From contig QQUA01000010.1 of NCBI GenBank assembly GCA_008501825.1, positions 60,871 through 124,870 on the forward strand: 64,000 nucleotides of DNA, written 5' to 3'. The stretch is from Planctomycetota bacterium (GTDB lineage: Bacteria > Planctomycetota > UBA1135). Made by a program: the position numbers and the translations under genes. The notes under the pieces are model-generated. The model saw only the letters and a program-made list of their open reading frames with translations. It made no database searches and had not been told where the DNA came from. Below are positions 1-7,848 of the stretch, in pieces (position 1 is the stretch's first letter; every line of letters starts with the position of its first letter).

Positions 1-2
1 CG

Positions 3-2561
3 GTGGATTGGGAAGCTACATTGTCGGGTTTGGTGATTTACCATCAAGGTAGAGAGGAGAAGATTTGTGAATGTCCGGTTCTACATACCTTTTTAAGTCT
101 TGGCCGGCAACTCTCCAAAGTGGAAGAAAGGGCGGAAACCTGGCAGCGAACCTTTGCCGCGTTGGACGGATCGTTCCAACAGCGGGAAGAAGATTTTGAC
201 CGGTCTTTGAAGCAAGTTATGGTTGCGGTAGAGAAAGCCCAAGGCGGCCAGCGGCTGCAACTTGGGCGCGAACTATTGGCGTTGCGTCGCATGCCGGCGG
301 AGGAAGCCGCCCTGCAAGCTCTGAAGATGTTAAGAAATCAAGGAGGAAGCGCCGACTTCTCTCAAATCCGAGCGGAATTGTTGGAAATATCCCAATTAAC
401 GAGAGATTTGCTGGCCACCAAAGATCCCGATCGCTTGGTAGATATCAAAGACAATCATTTCCAGCAAAGTCTGGTAAGGCTTCAGCATCAAGTCGATCAA
501 GCTCGACGGATGGATCCTCAAGCGATTCCGGAAGACGTTTTGAAGCCGTTGCAGATGGCTTTGTTCGGCCATGTCGAAGCCACCGACCGGAAGCTTCCGG
601 AAGCACCGGAAGAAAAGGTAGGCCTTTATCACCTGCAGGGAAAGCGCCTTGAACTAATCAGGGAGAATGTGGCGCTGGATGCAGAGATAAACCAAACTTT
701 TCTAGACTTCCATCGGGCCAAAATGGAGGTGGAAGAACACCATCGGCTCCAAGCTGCCGGCCATCAACGCCGAGTGGATCGTTTGGTAAAGCAAGCGAGA
801 ATCGGGACCGGGCTGGTCGGCATCATCGCGTTGGGGTGTTTTTTGCTGCTTGCCAATCGAGTCAGCAAATCTTTGCGCAAGCAGATCGAACATCTTCGCA
901 ATGCCAATGAGGCGATGAACGAGGCCAGATTGGAAGCCCAATCTTCCAGTAAAGCGAAAAGTGAGTTCTTGGCTAATATGAGTCATGAGATTCGGACGCC
1001 GTTAAACGGCGTCATCGGCATGACCAGCTTGTTGTCCGATACTAAGTTGAATCTCGATCAAAAGGAATTCGTTCGGACCATTCAGAATTCCGGGGAGACG
1101 TTGCTATCGTTGATCAACGATATCCTGGATTTCTCCAAGATCGAGGCCGGCAAGATGGAGCTGGACGAGGTGGATTTCCAGCCGGCGAGCCTGGTGGAAG
1201 AATCCATGGAATTGGTCGCCGCTGCGGCTCACGACAAGGGCGTTGAGTTGATTATGGATTTGCCAAGCGAATTGCCGATGTTTTTGTTCGGTGACCCAGT
1301 CAGGATTCGTCAAATCTTGATTAATTTATTGAGCAATGCCGTGAAGTTTACCCATGAAGGAGAGATTGTAGTTCGGGTGCGATTCTTTTCGACTTCCGAC
1401 CAGCGGATCGGTCTGCGAATGGAAGTGCAGGACACCGGTATCGGAATCCCGGCTGCGGCCCAGAAGCGCTTGTTCCATGCCTTTACACAAGCTGACGGCT
1501 CTACTACCCGGCAGTATGGTGGCACCGGCTTGGGTTTGACCATTTGCAAGCGCCTTGCCGAAATGATGGATGGCGACATTGGATTTCGAAGCAAAGAGGG
1601 TAAAGGCTCTCGCTTCTTCTTTACCGTTAGGGTGAAGCCGGCTCGCCGCGCCAAGGCGATTGCCCTCCCGACGCAAAAGGGATTGCTGGACGGCATGCGT
1701 GTCCTATGCGTGGACGACAACGAAACCAACCGCAAGATTTTGTTGCGGCAGACCAAGAAGTGGCGCATGGACGCCTCCTTGGCTGAAGGAGGGCAACAGG
1801 CTCTAAAAGCCTTGCATGAAGCCAATGACCATGGAAAGCCTTTCGAGATCGTACTTTTGGACATGAACATGCCGGGTATGGACGGCTTGGAGTTGGCCAA
1901 TCGGATTCGGCAGGACCCGAACATTCAAGAGCCACTGCTGTTGTTGCTGACTTCCATGGACACGGTCACCCATGCCATGGCCGAGGAACATGGCATCGCC
2001 ACCTTGCTGAGGAAACCGATTCGGCCCTCCCTCCTTTTGGATTCTCTAGTGGAATTGACCCATGGCGTCCATCTGGAAAACCTAATCGAAGTCCTGCCTT
2101 CTTCCGAGACCGGCTCTTCATCGAAAGAAAATGCTTTGCACGGCTTGAAGGTCCTTTTGGTGGAAGACAATGCGGTTAACCAAAAGGTGGCTTTGCGGAT
2201 GCTGAGCCGTTTGGGTTGCCAATCGGAATTGGCTGAAGACGGCCGCCGGGCGGTGGAGAAAATCGCTTCCGGATCCTTCGACGTGGTTCTGATGGATTGT
2301 CAGATGCCGATCATGGATGGCTATGAAGCCACTCGCTTGATTCGGCGCGCAGAAACTTCCGGTCCAGTTTTGCCGATCATTGCCATGACCGCTAATGCGA
2401 TGAAGGGAGATCGGGAGAAGTGCCTGACCGCCGGGATGAGCGATTATTTGGTGAAGCCGGTGGTGTTAGAAGCTCTGGAACGGCTGCTTTTGAAATACGC
2501 TCCGTCGACTCCTTCCGCCTCAAAGCGGATCGGCGTGGACGGTGACTCGGGATCGCGGTAA
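3..2561 (+). CDS. Hybrid sensor histidine kinase with two receiver domains (5' end cut by window)
   Basis: Membrane-bound hybrid kinase that would autophosphorylate a histidine and pass the phosphate to its own receiver domains. Numbering is from the first in-window codon (GTG at 3), which is probably not the true start because the frame is open to the window edge. Residues 1-265 are a helical sensor region, 266-285 a membrane segment, and the H-box SHEIRTPLNG follows with His328. The ATPase region has typical N, G1 and G2 boxes (GTGLGLTICKR). Receiver 1 has acidic residues CVDDN and phospho-Asp620 in LLDMNMPGMDG; receiver 2 has VEDN and Asp765 in LMDCQMPIMDG. Both keep the Thr/Ser and Lys positions, so both look functional. 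The architecture resembles BarA without an Hpt domain. The last 42 bases overlap the end of the convergent transporter gene. Confidence 0.93.
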   Translation: MDWEATLSGLVIYHQGREEKICECPVLHTFLSLGRQLSKVEERAETWQRTFAALDGSFQQREEDFDRSLKQVMVAVEKAQGGQRLQLGRELLALRRMPAEEAALQALKMLRNQGGSADFSQIRAELLEISQLTRDLLATKDPDRLVDIKDNHFQQSLVRLQHQVDQARRMDPQAIPEDVLKPLQMALFGHVEATDRKLPEAPEEKVGLYHLQGKRLELIRENVALDAEINQTFLDFHRAKMEVEEHHRLQAAGHQRRVDRLVKQARIGTGLVGIIALGCFLLLANRVSKSLRKQIEHLRNANEAMNEARLEAQSSSKAKSEFLANMSHEIRTPLNGVIGMTSLLSDTKLNLDQKEFVRTIQNSGETLLSLINDILDFSKIEAGKMELDEVDFQPASLVEESMELVAAAAHDKGVELIMDLPSELPMFLFGDPVRIRQILINLLSNAVKFTHEGEIVVRVRFFSTSDQRIGLRMEVQDTGIGIPAAAQKRLFHAFTQADGSTTRQYGGTGLGLTICKRLAEMMDGDIGFRSKEGKGSRFFFTVRVKPARRAKAIALPTQKGLLDGMRVLCVDDNETNRKILLRQTKKWRMDASLAEGGQQALKALHEANDHGKPFEIVLLDMNMPGMDGLELANRIRQDPNIQEPLLLLLTSMDTVTHAMAEEHGIATLLRKPIRPSLLLDSLVELTHGVHLENLIEVLPSSETGSSSKENALHGLKVLLVEDNAVNQKVALRMLSRLGCQSELAEDGRRAVEKIASGSFDVVLMDCQMPIMDGYEATRLIRRAETSGPVLPIIAMTANAMKGDREKCLTAGMSDYLVKPVVLEALERLLLKYAPSTPSASKRIGVDGDSGSR

Positions 2562-3425
2562 AGCCGTTTCAATGGCGTGACCGACTTTCTCGCTGAGTTC
2601 GTGAGCTTCGACGAAACTCAAGTTCCGGTCCATGTCCAAGTGAATTTCCAAGAAAATATCCCGACCGGAGCGCCGGGTGCGCAAGTCGTGAAAGCCGCCG
2701 ACGGCCGGGGCGAATCGGCTGACCTCCCGCAAAATGGTGGCCGCTTCTTCGGTGTCCAAACCGCGGTCCATGAGGTTCTCCACCGCCTTCTTTAGAACCT
2801 CGCGGGCGGTATTCAGAATCAAGAGGGCAATGCCGAGGCCGACGGCCAAATCCGGCCAGGCGGCGTCCAGGAAATGGCTGGAAGCCAAGCCCAGGATGAC
2901 CGCGGCGTTCATGAGCAAATCGCTGGTGTAATGCAGCGTGTCGGCTTCCAAAGCCGGCGAATCCGTGGCTGCCGCTGCCCGCTTCAGGTGACCGACCCAC
3001 CACCAGGTCACCGCCGAACTCACCACCATGGTGCCGATGCCCAAGGATTGCATCCGCACTTCCGCTTCTTGGTTTACGAACCGCTGTACCGTTTCGATCG
3101 CCAACCCAAGTCCGGAAAGCAGGATGAACACCGCTTGGGCCAGGGAAGCCAAACTCTCGGCCTTGCCGTGGCCCCAAGGGTGGTCCGCATCGGCGGGCCT
3201 TTCCGCCGCCAGCACTCCCATCAGCACCAAAAGGGAGGCCAATACGTCCAACATCGAATCCAAAGTGGATCCGAGAATGCCGGCGGAACTGGTGAAGGCA
3301 TAGGTCAGGGCCTTCATCAGCAACAGGGCGGCGGCCACCTTGACGGTTCGCAAGGCGGTTCGAGATCGCTCGTGCGGATGGCTTTCCATGGCGGAGGGAG
3401 GGAAACCCGGCTTGGAAACGTCCAT
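2520..3425 (-). CDS. Cation diffusion facilitator (CDF) metal efflux transporter
   Basis: Inner-membrane divalent metal/proton antiporter of the CDF family, probably exporting Zn, Fe, Co or Mn. The 301 residues match the usual family length, with six hydrophobic segments and a soluble C-terminal domain. The paired metal-site motifs are visible: D56-x3-D60 in TM2 (LDSMLD) and H165-x3-D169 in TM5 (HYTSD), plus the conserved HPWGHGKAE loop at 82-90. In YiiP, Asp/Asp plus His/Asp in these helices form the transport site, which favours zinc. The ATG at 3425 has a GGAAGG-like stretch upstream; an in-frame ATG at 3389 is an alternative. The gene is head-to-head with the next one, the starts being only about 16 bases apart. 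Confidence 0.92.
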   Translation of the reverse strand: MDVSKPGFPPSAMESHPHERSRTALRTVKVAAALLLMKALTYAFTSSAGILGSTLDSMLDVLASLLVLMGVLAAERPADADHPWGHGKAESLASLAQAVFILLSGLGLAIETVQRFVNQEAEVRMQSLGIGTMVVSSAVTWWWVGHLKRAAAATDSPALEADTLHYTSDLLMNAAVILGLASSHFLDAAWPDLAVGLGIALLILNTAREVLKKAVENLMDRGLDTEEAATILREVSRFAPAVGGFHDLRTRRSGRDIFLEIHLDMDRNLSFVEAHELSEKVGHAIETALPRSRVTVHADPL

Positions 3426-3441
3426 ACTCTACGTGCCTTCC

Positions 3442-5073
3442 ATGACCCTCAGGAACCCCAGGGCCAGCGCCGGGCCTTTTCGAAGCGGCGTCGGCCGGCC
3501 GGGCCGACTGCTGGCAGTCGCCGTGCTGTTCATGCTGGCGGCGGTGCTGTGGATCGCCAGCCAAGATCCCCAGAGCGATCCGCCCCGGTTGATGCCGGAA
3601 AACCCTGCGCCGGCCGAGGTTCAGGGCGGCGGAAGCTCCTTCCCGGAGGAGGGGGGCGCCCGGCTTCCTGGCTTGCCTGGGGAAGGTCCGGTGGTGGTCG
3701 AAATGCGGTATCTGGGCCGCCAACCCGGGGAACGGCTGCGGCCTTTACGAGGCGGCGTGCTGGAGGGCCGAATCCGGACTGAGGACGGTCAGGGAGTCGC
3801 CGATTGCCTGATTCGAATCCAGGGAGGACCCCAAGATGGGCGCAGCACCCGCAGTGAGGCTTCCGGTTCTTATCTCATGACCGATTTGCTTCCGGGCACT
3901 CACTTCTTCGTTTTGGAAGTGCCGGGCCGGGAGCCTGTGGGACGACTGCATCGGGTGACCGGCTTGGGTAGAAGCCGTAGGGATTTCTACCTCGGGGTGC
4001 CGATTCGATTGGAACTGTTGGTTCGGGATCATGAGAACAAAGCTCTGGCCGGAGCCAAGGTTCGGCTGGACTTGGGACGCCAGGAAACGGTCAGCAACGG
4101 CGAAGGCCTGGTGTTTTTCGACGGCGTGACCAGTGGCCCCAGGGTTTTGGTGGACGTCCTCTGCGAGGGCTTCGTGCCGGTTCGCCACGAATTGAATTTG
4201 GCGCCGATTCACGCCCAGCGCGGTCCAGTGGAATTACCCCCTATGCGCCGCGGAGCGAAAATCAGGGGGCAGGTTAAGTCCTGGCCAGGAAACCCTTTAC
4301 CTACGATCACCGTAGTCCCGCGAACGGATCGCCCCGGCCCGCAGCAGGTGATTTGGGAGCGCTGGCACGGCCTCACCGTTGGCGCCAACGGCCGCTTTCT
4401 GCTGGAAGATCTGCCGTCCGACCGCATGATCGACATTCGCGTGTTTCATCCGGAAGGGGTATCCAGTCCGCGGGCGATCAAGCCGGTTCTGGCTTATGCC
4501 GCCAACGTCGATTTCGTGGTGAAACGCGGCCGCGAGCGGATATCCGGACAGGTGGTGGACGAAGGGGACCAGCCGGTGGCCGGCGCCCTGGTGGCCCTGG
4601 AGGCGGCCGACCCGGGAGCGGTCCTGGGCAAGCTTTATCCCGGGCTGCAAAGCGGGCCGACTTCCGCCCGCTTGCCGATGCCGGCGGCCTTGAGGCGGGA
4701 GTGGACCACCGGGGTCGACGGCCGCTTCGATTTCGCCTGGGGCGATCACCCCCCCGGTAGCGGTCATTTGATCCTGAGCGCCTTCAAGGAGGGCTACAGC
4801 CCCAGCCGCCGGGAAATTCGCAGTTTGCGTTCCAGTACCCAACTGGTCTTGCGCAAAGAAGTCCGGACCGGGGCGCTACAACTTGCCCGACTGAATGGCG
4901 GCCCTTTGCCGGAAGCCGATCAAATTCAATGGTGGTTGGATGGCAAGCTGCTGGCCAAGGCGGAGGATTTAGAGGTGGGCTTCTATCACCTTTTGGTCCG
5001 CCGGGGAGAACTGGTGTTATTCCGCCAAGACAGCTTCTCGGTACAAGGACCGACGGAGATTCCCTTGCCCTGA
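3442..5073 (+). CDS. Membrane-anchored carboxypeptidase-regulatory-like domain protein
   Basis: Function unknown. An N-terminal membrane segment (about residues 19-34, LLAVAVLFMLAAVLWI) is followed by a large predicted extracytoplasmic part with several carboxypeptidase-regulatory-like beta-sandwich repeats. The clearest is near residues 105-160, with a G-x-I-R-x-x-D-G-Q-G-V-A-D type start; another begins ISGQVVDEGDQPVAGALV. Such modules occur in planctomycete surface proteins and are thought to be structural or binding domains. I chose the ATG at 3442 because the longer frame from 3340 would run across the start of the divergent CDF gene and add residues before the membrane segment; an ATG at 3388 is possible. 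It resembles the 7841-10303 protein in plan but is shorter. Confidence 0.8.
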   Translation: MTLRNPRASAGPFRSGVGRPGRLLAVAVLFMLAAVLWIASQDPQSDPPRLMPENPAPAEVQGGGSSFPEEGGARLPGLPGEGPVVVEMRYLGRQPGERLRPLRGGVLEGRIRTEDGQGVADCLIRIQGGPQDGRSTRSEASGSYLMTDLLPGTHFFVLEVPGREPVGRLHRVTGLGRSRRDFYLGVPIRLELLVRDHENKALAGAKVRLDLGRQETVSNGEGLVFFDGVTSGPRVLVDVLCEGFVPVRHELNLAPIHAQRGPVELPPMRRGAKIRGQVKSWPGNPLPTITVVPRTDRPGPQQVIWERWHGLTVGANGRFLLEDLPSDRMIDIRVFHPEGVSSPRAIKPVLAYAANVDFVVKRGRERISGQVVDEGDQPVAGALVALEAADPGAVLGKLYPGLQSGPTSARLPMPAALRREWTTGVDGRFDFAWGDHPPGSGHLILSAFKEGYSPSRREIRSLRSSTQLVLRKEVRTGALQLARLNGGPLPEADQIQWWLDGKLLAKAEDLEVGFYHLLVRRGELVLFRQDSFSVQGPTEIPLP

Positions 5074-5089
5074 TTTCCTTAGCTTGATG

Positions 5090-5113
5090 GCCTGCCCTCG
5101 ATCGGAAGCAGGC
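5090..5113. terminator. Possible terminator hairpin between the regulatory-like gene and hutH
   Basis: GCCTGC at 5090-5095 and GCAGGC at 5108-5113 form a perfect 6-bp GC-rich stem with a 12-base loop, 17 bases after the upstream stop codon. No U-run follows, so this is a weak terminator candidate. Confidence 0.3.
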
Positions 5114-5160
5114 TTGGATCGGGGCCTATACAATTCGCCGCCGGCGCGGCGTTCGCGGTC

Positions 5161-6696
5161 ATGAAAAACATCTCTCTCGGTGAACCCCTTTCCAAAGAGC
5201 AACTGCTGGCTTTGGCGGCCGGCCGCTCCCTTTCCCTGCGTTTAGGTCGGGACACCTTGGCCAAGGTGAAAACGGCGCGCCAAACCGTGGCCGATATCGC
5301 CGCCGGGGAGGCGCCGGTTTATGGAGTCAATACTGGATTCGGTTTGCTTGCCCGGGAGCGAATCCAAAGTGAAGACCTCGGTTGCTTGCAGCGCAATTTG
5401 TTGTTGTCCCACGCCGTCGGTACCGGTCCGAATTTGCCGGCGGAGGAAGTCCGTTTGGCTTTGTTGTTGCGGATTCAATCCGTTTGTCAGGGACATTCCG
5501 GCGTCCGTCCTGAATTACTGCGCTGGTTGATCAAGCTGTTTCATTCCGGTTGGCTGCCTCGGGTTCCCGAACAGGGGAGCGTCGGTGCTTGCGGCGATTT
5601 AGCTCCCTTGGCTCACTTGGCTTTGCCGGTGATCGGAGAAGGGGAATTGATGGACGAGGATGGGCTTTGCCGGCCGGCGGCGGAAGTTTTGCCGCTGATC
5701 GATTTGCAGCCTATGACCTTGGCCGCCAAGGAAGGCTTGGCTTTGATCAACGGCGTTCAAATCAGCAACGCCGTCGGTTTGGTGGCTTGGGCACGGATGT
5801 GCAACCTTTCGGTGTGCGCCGACATCGCCGGGGCCCTCGGGGTGGAAGCCTTGTTAGGCAGCCATCGCCCGTTCGACGCTCGAGTGGCAGCGATTCGGCC
5901 CCATCGCGGCATGAAGGCGACTTCGGCCAATTTGCGCAAATTGTTGAAAGCTTCCGAAGTGCGCAAATCTCATCGCCATTGCGACCGGGTTCAGGATCCC
6001 TATTCTTTTCGTTGCATGCCCCAAGTTCACGGCGCCTGCAAAGATGCATTGGCCTATTTGGAATCTTGCTTGTTAGTGGAAGCCAACAGCGCCACCGACA
6101 ATCCCTTGGTATTCCCTCAACGCGGAGACACGGTTTCCGCCGGTAACTTCCATGGCCAACCGATTGCCATGGCCATGGATCACGGAGTGAACGCCTTGTG
6201 CGGTTGGGGCAACATCAGCGAGCGCCGGATCGCGATTCTGATCGATCCTGCCATGTCCCAGTTGCCGGCCTTTTTGACCCCGAAACCGGGATTGAATTCC
6301 GGTTTGATGATTCCTCAGGTGGTGGCCGCCGCCCTTTGCAACGAAAACAAGGTGCTTTCTCATCCGGCCAGCTCCGACACCATCAGCACTTCCGCCGACC
6401 AAGAAGACCACGTCAGCATGGCCATGAATGCCGCGCGCAAGTTGCGGCAAGCTGCGATCAACGTGGAGCGAATCTTGGCGATTGAATTGTTTACCGCTGC
6501 GCAAGCTCATGAGTTTCACAAGGAGTTGCGCCCCGGCCGTGGAGTCGCCGCCGTTTACGATCTAATTCGCCGGCACGTTTCGCCCTTGGATGAAGATCGT
6601 TTCTTGGCTCCGGACCTGGATCGTTTGCACCAGTTGTTGCGAGACGGCGAGATTCGGGCCGCTGCAGAAAATGTGGTTGGATCCTTGGTGGCTTAA
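5161..6696 (+). CDS. hutH: Histidine ammonia-lyase, with Cys at the MIO serine position
   Basis: Converts L-histidine to trans-urocanate and ammonia, the first step of histidine degradation; cytoplasmic, normally a tetramer. The 511 residues match the family. Family motifs are present: YGVNTGFG with the active-site Tyr, LSHAVGTG with the His typical of HAL rather than PAL/TAL, LINGVQ, the QDPYSFRC segment and QEDHVSM. The prosthetic group MIO normally forms from Ala-Ser-Gly; here the triad is Ala143-Cys144-Gly145 (GSVGACGDLAPLAH), encoded GCT TGC GGC. Work on Pseudomonas putida HAL showed that a Ser-to-Cys variant at this site is still converted to active enzyme, so activity is plausible. No clear Shine-Dalgarno sequence precedes the ATG. 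The stop codon lies in a 9-bp target duplication of the adjacent IS element. hutU lies 5.9 kb downstream; no hutI or hutG is in the window. Confidence 0.95.
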   Translation: MKNISLGEPLSKEQLLALAAGRSLSLRLGRDTLAKVKTARQTVADIAAGEAPVYGVNTGFGLLARERIQSEDLGCLQRNLLLSHAVGTGPNLPAEEVRLALLLRIQSVCQGHSGVRPELLRWLIKLFHSGWLPRVPEQGSVGACGDLAPLAHLALPVIGEGELMDEDGLCRPAAEVLPLIDLQPMTLAAKEGLALINGVQISNAVGLVAWARMCNLSVCADIAGALGVEALLGSHRPFDARVAAIRPHRGMKATSANLRKLLKASEVRKSHRHCDRVQDPYSFRCMPQVHGACKDALAYLESCLLVEANSATDNPLVFPQRGDTVSAGNFHGQPIAMAMDHGVNALCGWGNISERRIAILIDPAMSQLPAFLTPKPGLNSGLMIPQVVAAALCNENKVLSHPASSDTISTSADQEDHVSMAMNAARKLRQAAINVERILAIELFTAAQAHEFHKELRPGRGVAAVYDLIRRHVSPLDEDRFLAPDLDRLHQLLRDGEIRAAAENVVGSLVA

Positions 6697-6700
6697 CGCT
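6692..6700. repeat. Left copy of 9-bp target-site duplication
   Basis: CTTAACGCT directly abuts the left inverted repeat of the IS element. The right flank at 7840-7848 reads CTTAATGCT, identical but for one base. The TTAA inside carries the hutH stop codon (6694-6696). Confidence 0.75.
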
Positions 6701-6726
6701 GAAACTGGCACAAAGCATTGGAGGTA
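6701..6726. repeat. Left terminal inverted repeat (IRL) of the IS1-like element
   Basis: Begins GAAACTGGCACAAA and ends ATTGGAGGTA. It matches the reverse complement of 7814-7839 except for two adjacent bases (GC versus CT). Confidence 0.88.
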
Positions 6727-6805
6727 ATTTTTAAGCCTCCGGCGTAACCAAAGCCGCCTCAAGCCGTCTGCCTAGCCGAACCCTTTTCTTTCGGAGGCAC
6801 CGGCG

Positions 6806-7825
6806 ATGCCGCGTTTTCAACCCCCGCACTGCCCCTGGGACGCCTGTCCCAGCCGCACCGATTCCGTCCCCTTCCGCTTTCAAAAACGAGGCTTCTACAG
6901 CGGCCGACAGCAACGCAGAATCCAGCGCTTTTGGTGCCACGGCTGCCGCCGTTCCTTCTCGTCACAAAGCTTCAAGTTCCACTATCGCCTGAAGTACGGC
7001 CGGCTCCATCTCGACTTCTGGCCACTGGTGGTGAGCAAAGTCACCCTGCGACAAAGCGCTCGCATGCTGGGAGTGGATCGCCGCACCTTGGCTGACCGCC
7101 TGTTGCGCATGGGCGAACACGCTCGCCGCTTCCATCGCTTGCGATTACAGGAGGTGGCCGCTCGAGGCGGGCTACCGGGAGTGTTTCAACTGGATGAGTT
7201 GGAAACCTTCGAAACCGACCGCAGACTGCAGCCGGTGACCGTTCCGGTGCTGATCCACCGTGCCAAGTATTTCGTCGTTCACCTGACCGCCGGCACCTTG
7301 CCCTGCCGGGGATCGCTCCCTCCACGGTTGAGAAAGAAGAAGGAGGAACGGGAAAAACTGTTCGGCAAGAGACGCTCGCAGTCCCGGCAAGGAGTGGAAG
7401 CTTGCTTGCAGACTTTGAAGGAGGTCTTGCCTCCAAGGCAGCCGGCGGTGCTGCAAAGCGATCGCAAGAAGATCTATCCCAGCGTCTTGAAATCGGTGTT
7501 TGGAGCCGCAGGTTTCCAGCACCTGCAGGAGTGCTCCAAGCGCAAGCGGGATCGAGGCAACCCGCTGTTTCCGATCAACCACACCCTGGCGCAAATGCGG
7601 GACAACCTCTCCCGGCTGGTGCGCCGCAACTGGGGCCACTCCAAGAAGCGGAGTTGGCTGCGGCTGCACATGTGGCTGTGGCTTTTGTGGCGCAACTACG
7701 TGCGGCCGATCACCGCCGAGGGCGAGCCCCCGACTCCGGGGATGTTACTGGGGGTGACCTCTCGGCGTTGGACCGCCAGGGAGCTGTTTCGGTGGAGGAT
7801 TTTTTCTTCCTCCTACCTCCAATAG
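6806..7825 (+). CDS. IS1-like transposase
   Basis: 339-residue transposase in one frame. The N-terminus has a zinc-finger pattern (CPWDAC then CHGC, residues 10-50), as in IS1-type InsA regions, followed by a helix-turn-helix-like stretch (LRQSARMLGVDRRTLADRL). The RNase-H-like part has Asp130 in QLDELE and Asp219 in LQSDRKKIYP. The C-terminus (RDNLSRLVRRNWGHSKKR, then WRNYVRP) resembles the conserved tail of IS1 transposases. No third acidic residue is obvious where IS1 has Glu; the corresponding segment reads FPINHTLAQMRDN. GGAGG lies upstream of the ATG at a good distance. The stop codon lies inside the right inverted repeat. Confidence 0.85.
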   Translation: MPRFQPPHCPWDACPSRTDSVPFRFQKRGFYSGRQQRRIQRFWCHGCRRSFSSQSFKFHYRLKYGRLHLDFWPLVVSKVTLRQSARMLGVDRRTLADRLLRMGEHARRFHRLRLQEVAARGGLPGVFQLDELETFETDRRLQPVTVPVLIHRAKYFVVHLTAGTLPCRGSLPPRLRKKKEEREKLFGKRRSQSRQGVEACLQTLKEVLPPRQPAVLQSDRKKIYPSVLKSVFGAAGFQHLQECSKRKRDRGNPLFPINHTLAQMRDNLSRLVRRNWGHSKKRSWLRLHMWLWLLWRNYVRPITAEGEPPTPGMLLGVTSRRWTARELFRWRIFSSSYLQ

Positions 7826-7839
7826 TTTGTGCCAGTTTC
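7814..7839. repeat. Right terminal inverted repeat (IRR) of the IS1-like element
   Basis: Reverse complement matches the left end at 24 of 26 positions. It contains the stop codon of the transposase (7823-7825). Confidence 0.88.
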
Positions 7840-7848
7840 CTTAATGCT
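7840..7848. repeat. Right copy of 9-bp target-site duplication
   Basis: CTTAATGCT differs by one base from 6692-6700. It supplies the stop codon (TAA on the minus strand, 7843-7841) of the gene to the right. Confidence 0.75.

Larger units (their letters stand above)
6701..7839. mobile_element. IS1/IS1595-like insertion sequence, 1139 bp
   Basis: A complete element: 26-bp terminal inverted repeats matching at 24 of 26 positions, one full-length transposase gene, and an imperfect 9-bp target duplication outside. The 9-bp duplication and the transposase C-terminal pattern suit the IS1/IS1595 group, although the element is longer than classical 768-bp IS1 and has a single uninterrupted frame. 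It lies between the convergent hutH and a membrane-protein gene and duplicates their overlapping stop codons, so neither coding sequence is shortened. The near-perfect ends suggest recent insertion; the one-base difference in the duplication suggests some time has passed. Confidence 0.88.

Noticed and set aside
1310..1924. 204-codon minus-strand frame inside the histidine kinase
   Set aside because: Antisense to strongly conserved kinase and receiver motifs, so not independent.
2569..3723. Long minus-strand frame (384 codons) over the CDF gene
   Set aside because: It lies in another frame of the CDF gene and its composition (Gly/Arg/His/Pro-rich) is that of a shadow of GC-rich coding sequence.
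2874..3782. 302-codon plus-strand frame over the CDF start
   Set aside because: Antisense shadow of the CDF gene running into the next gene in the wrong frame; no domain seen.
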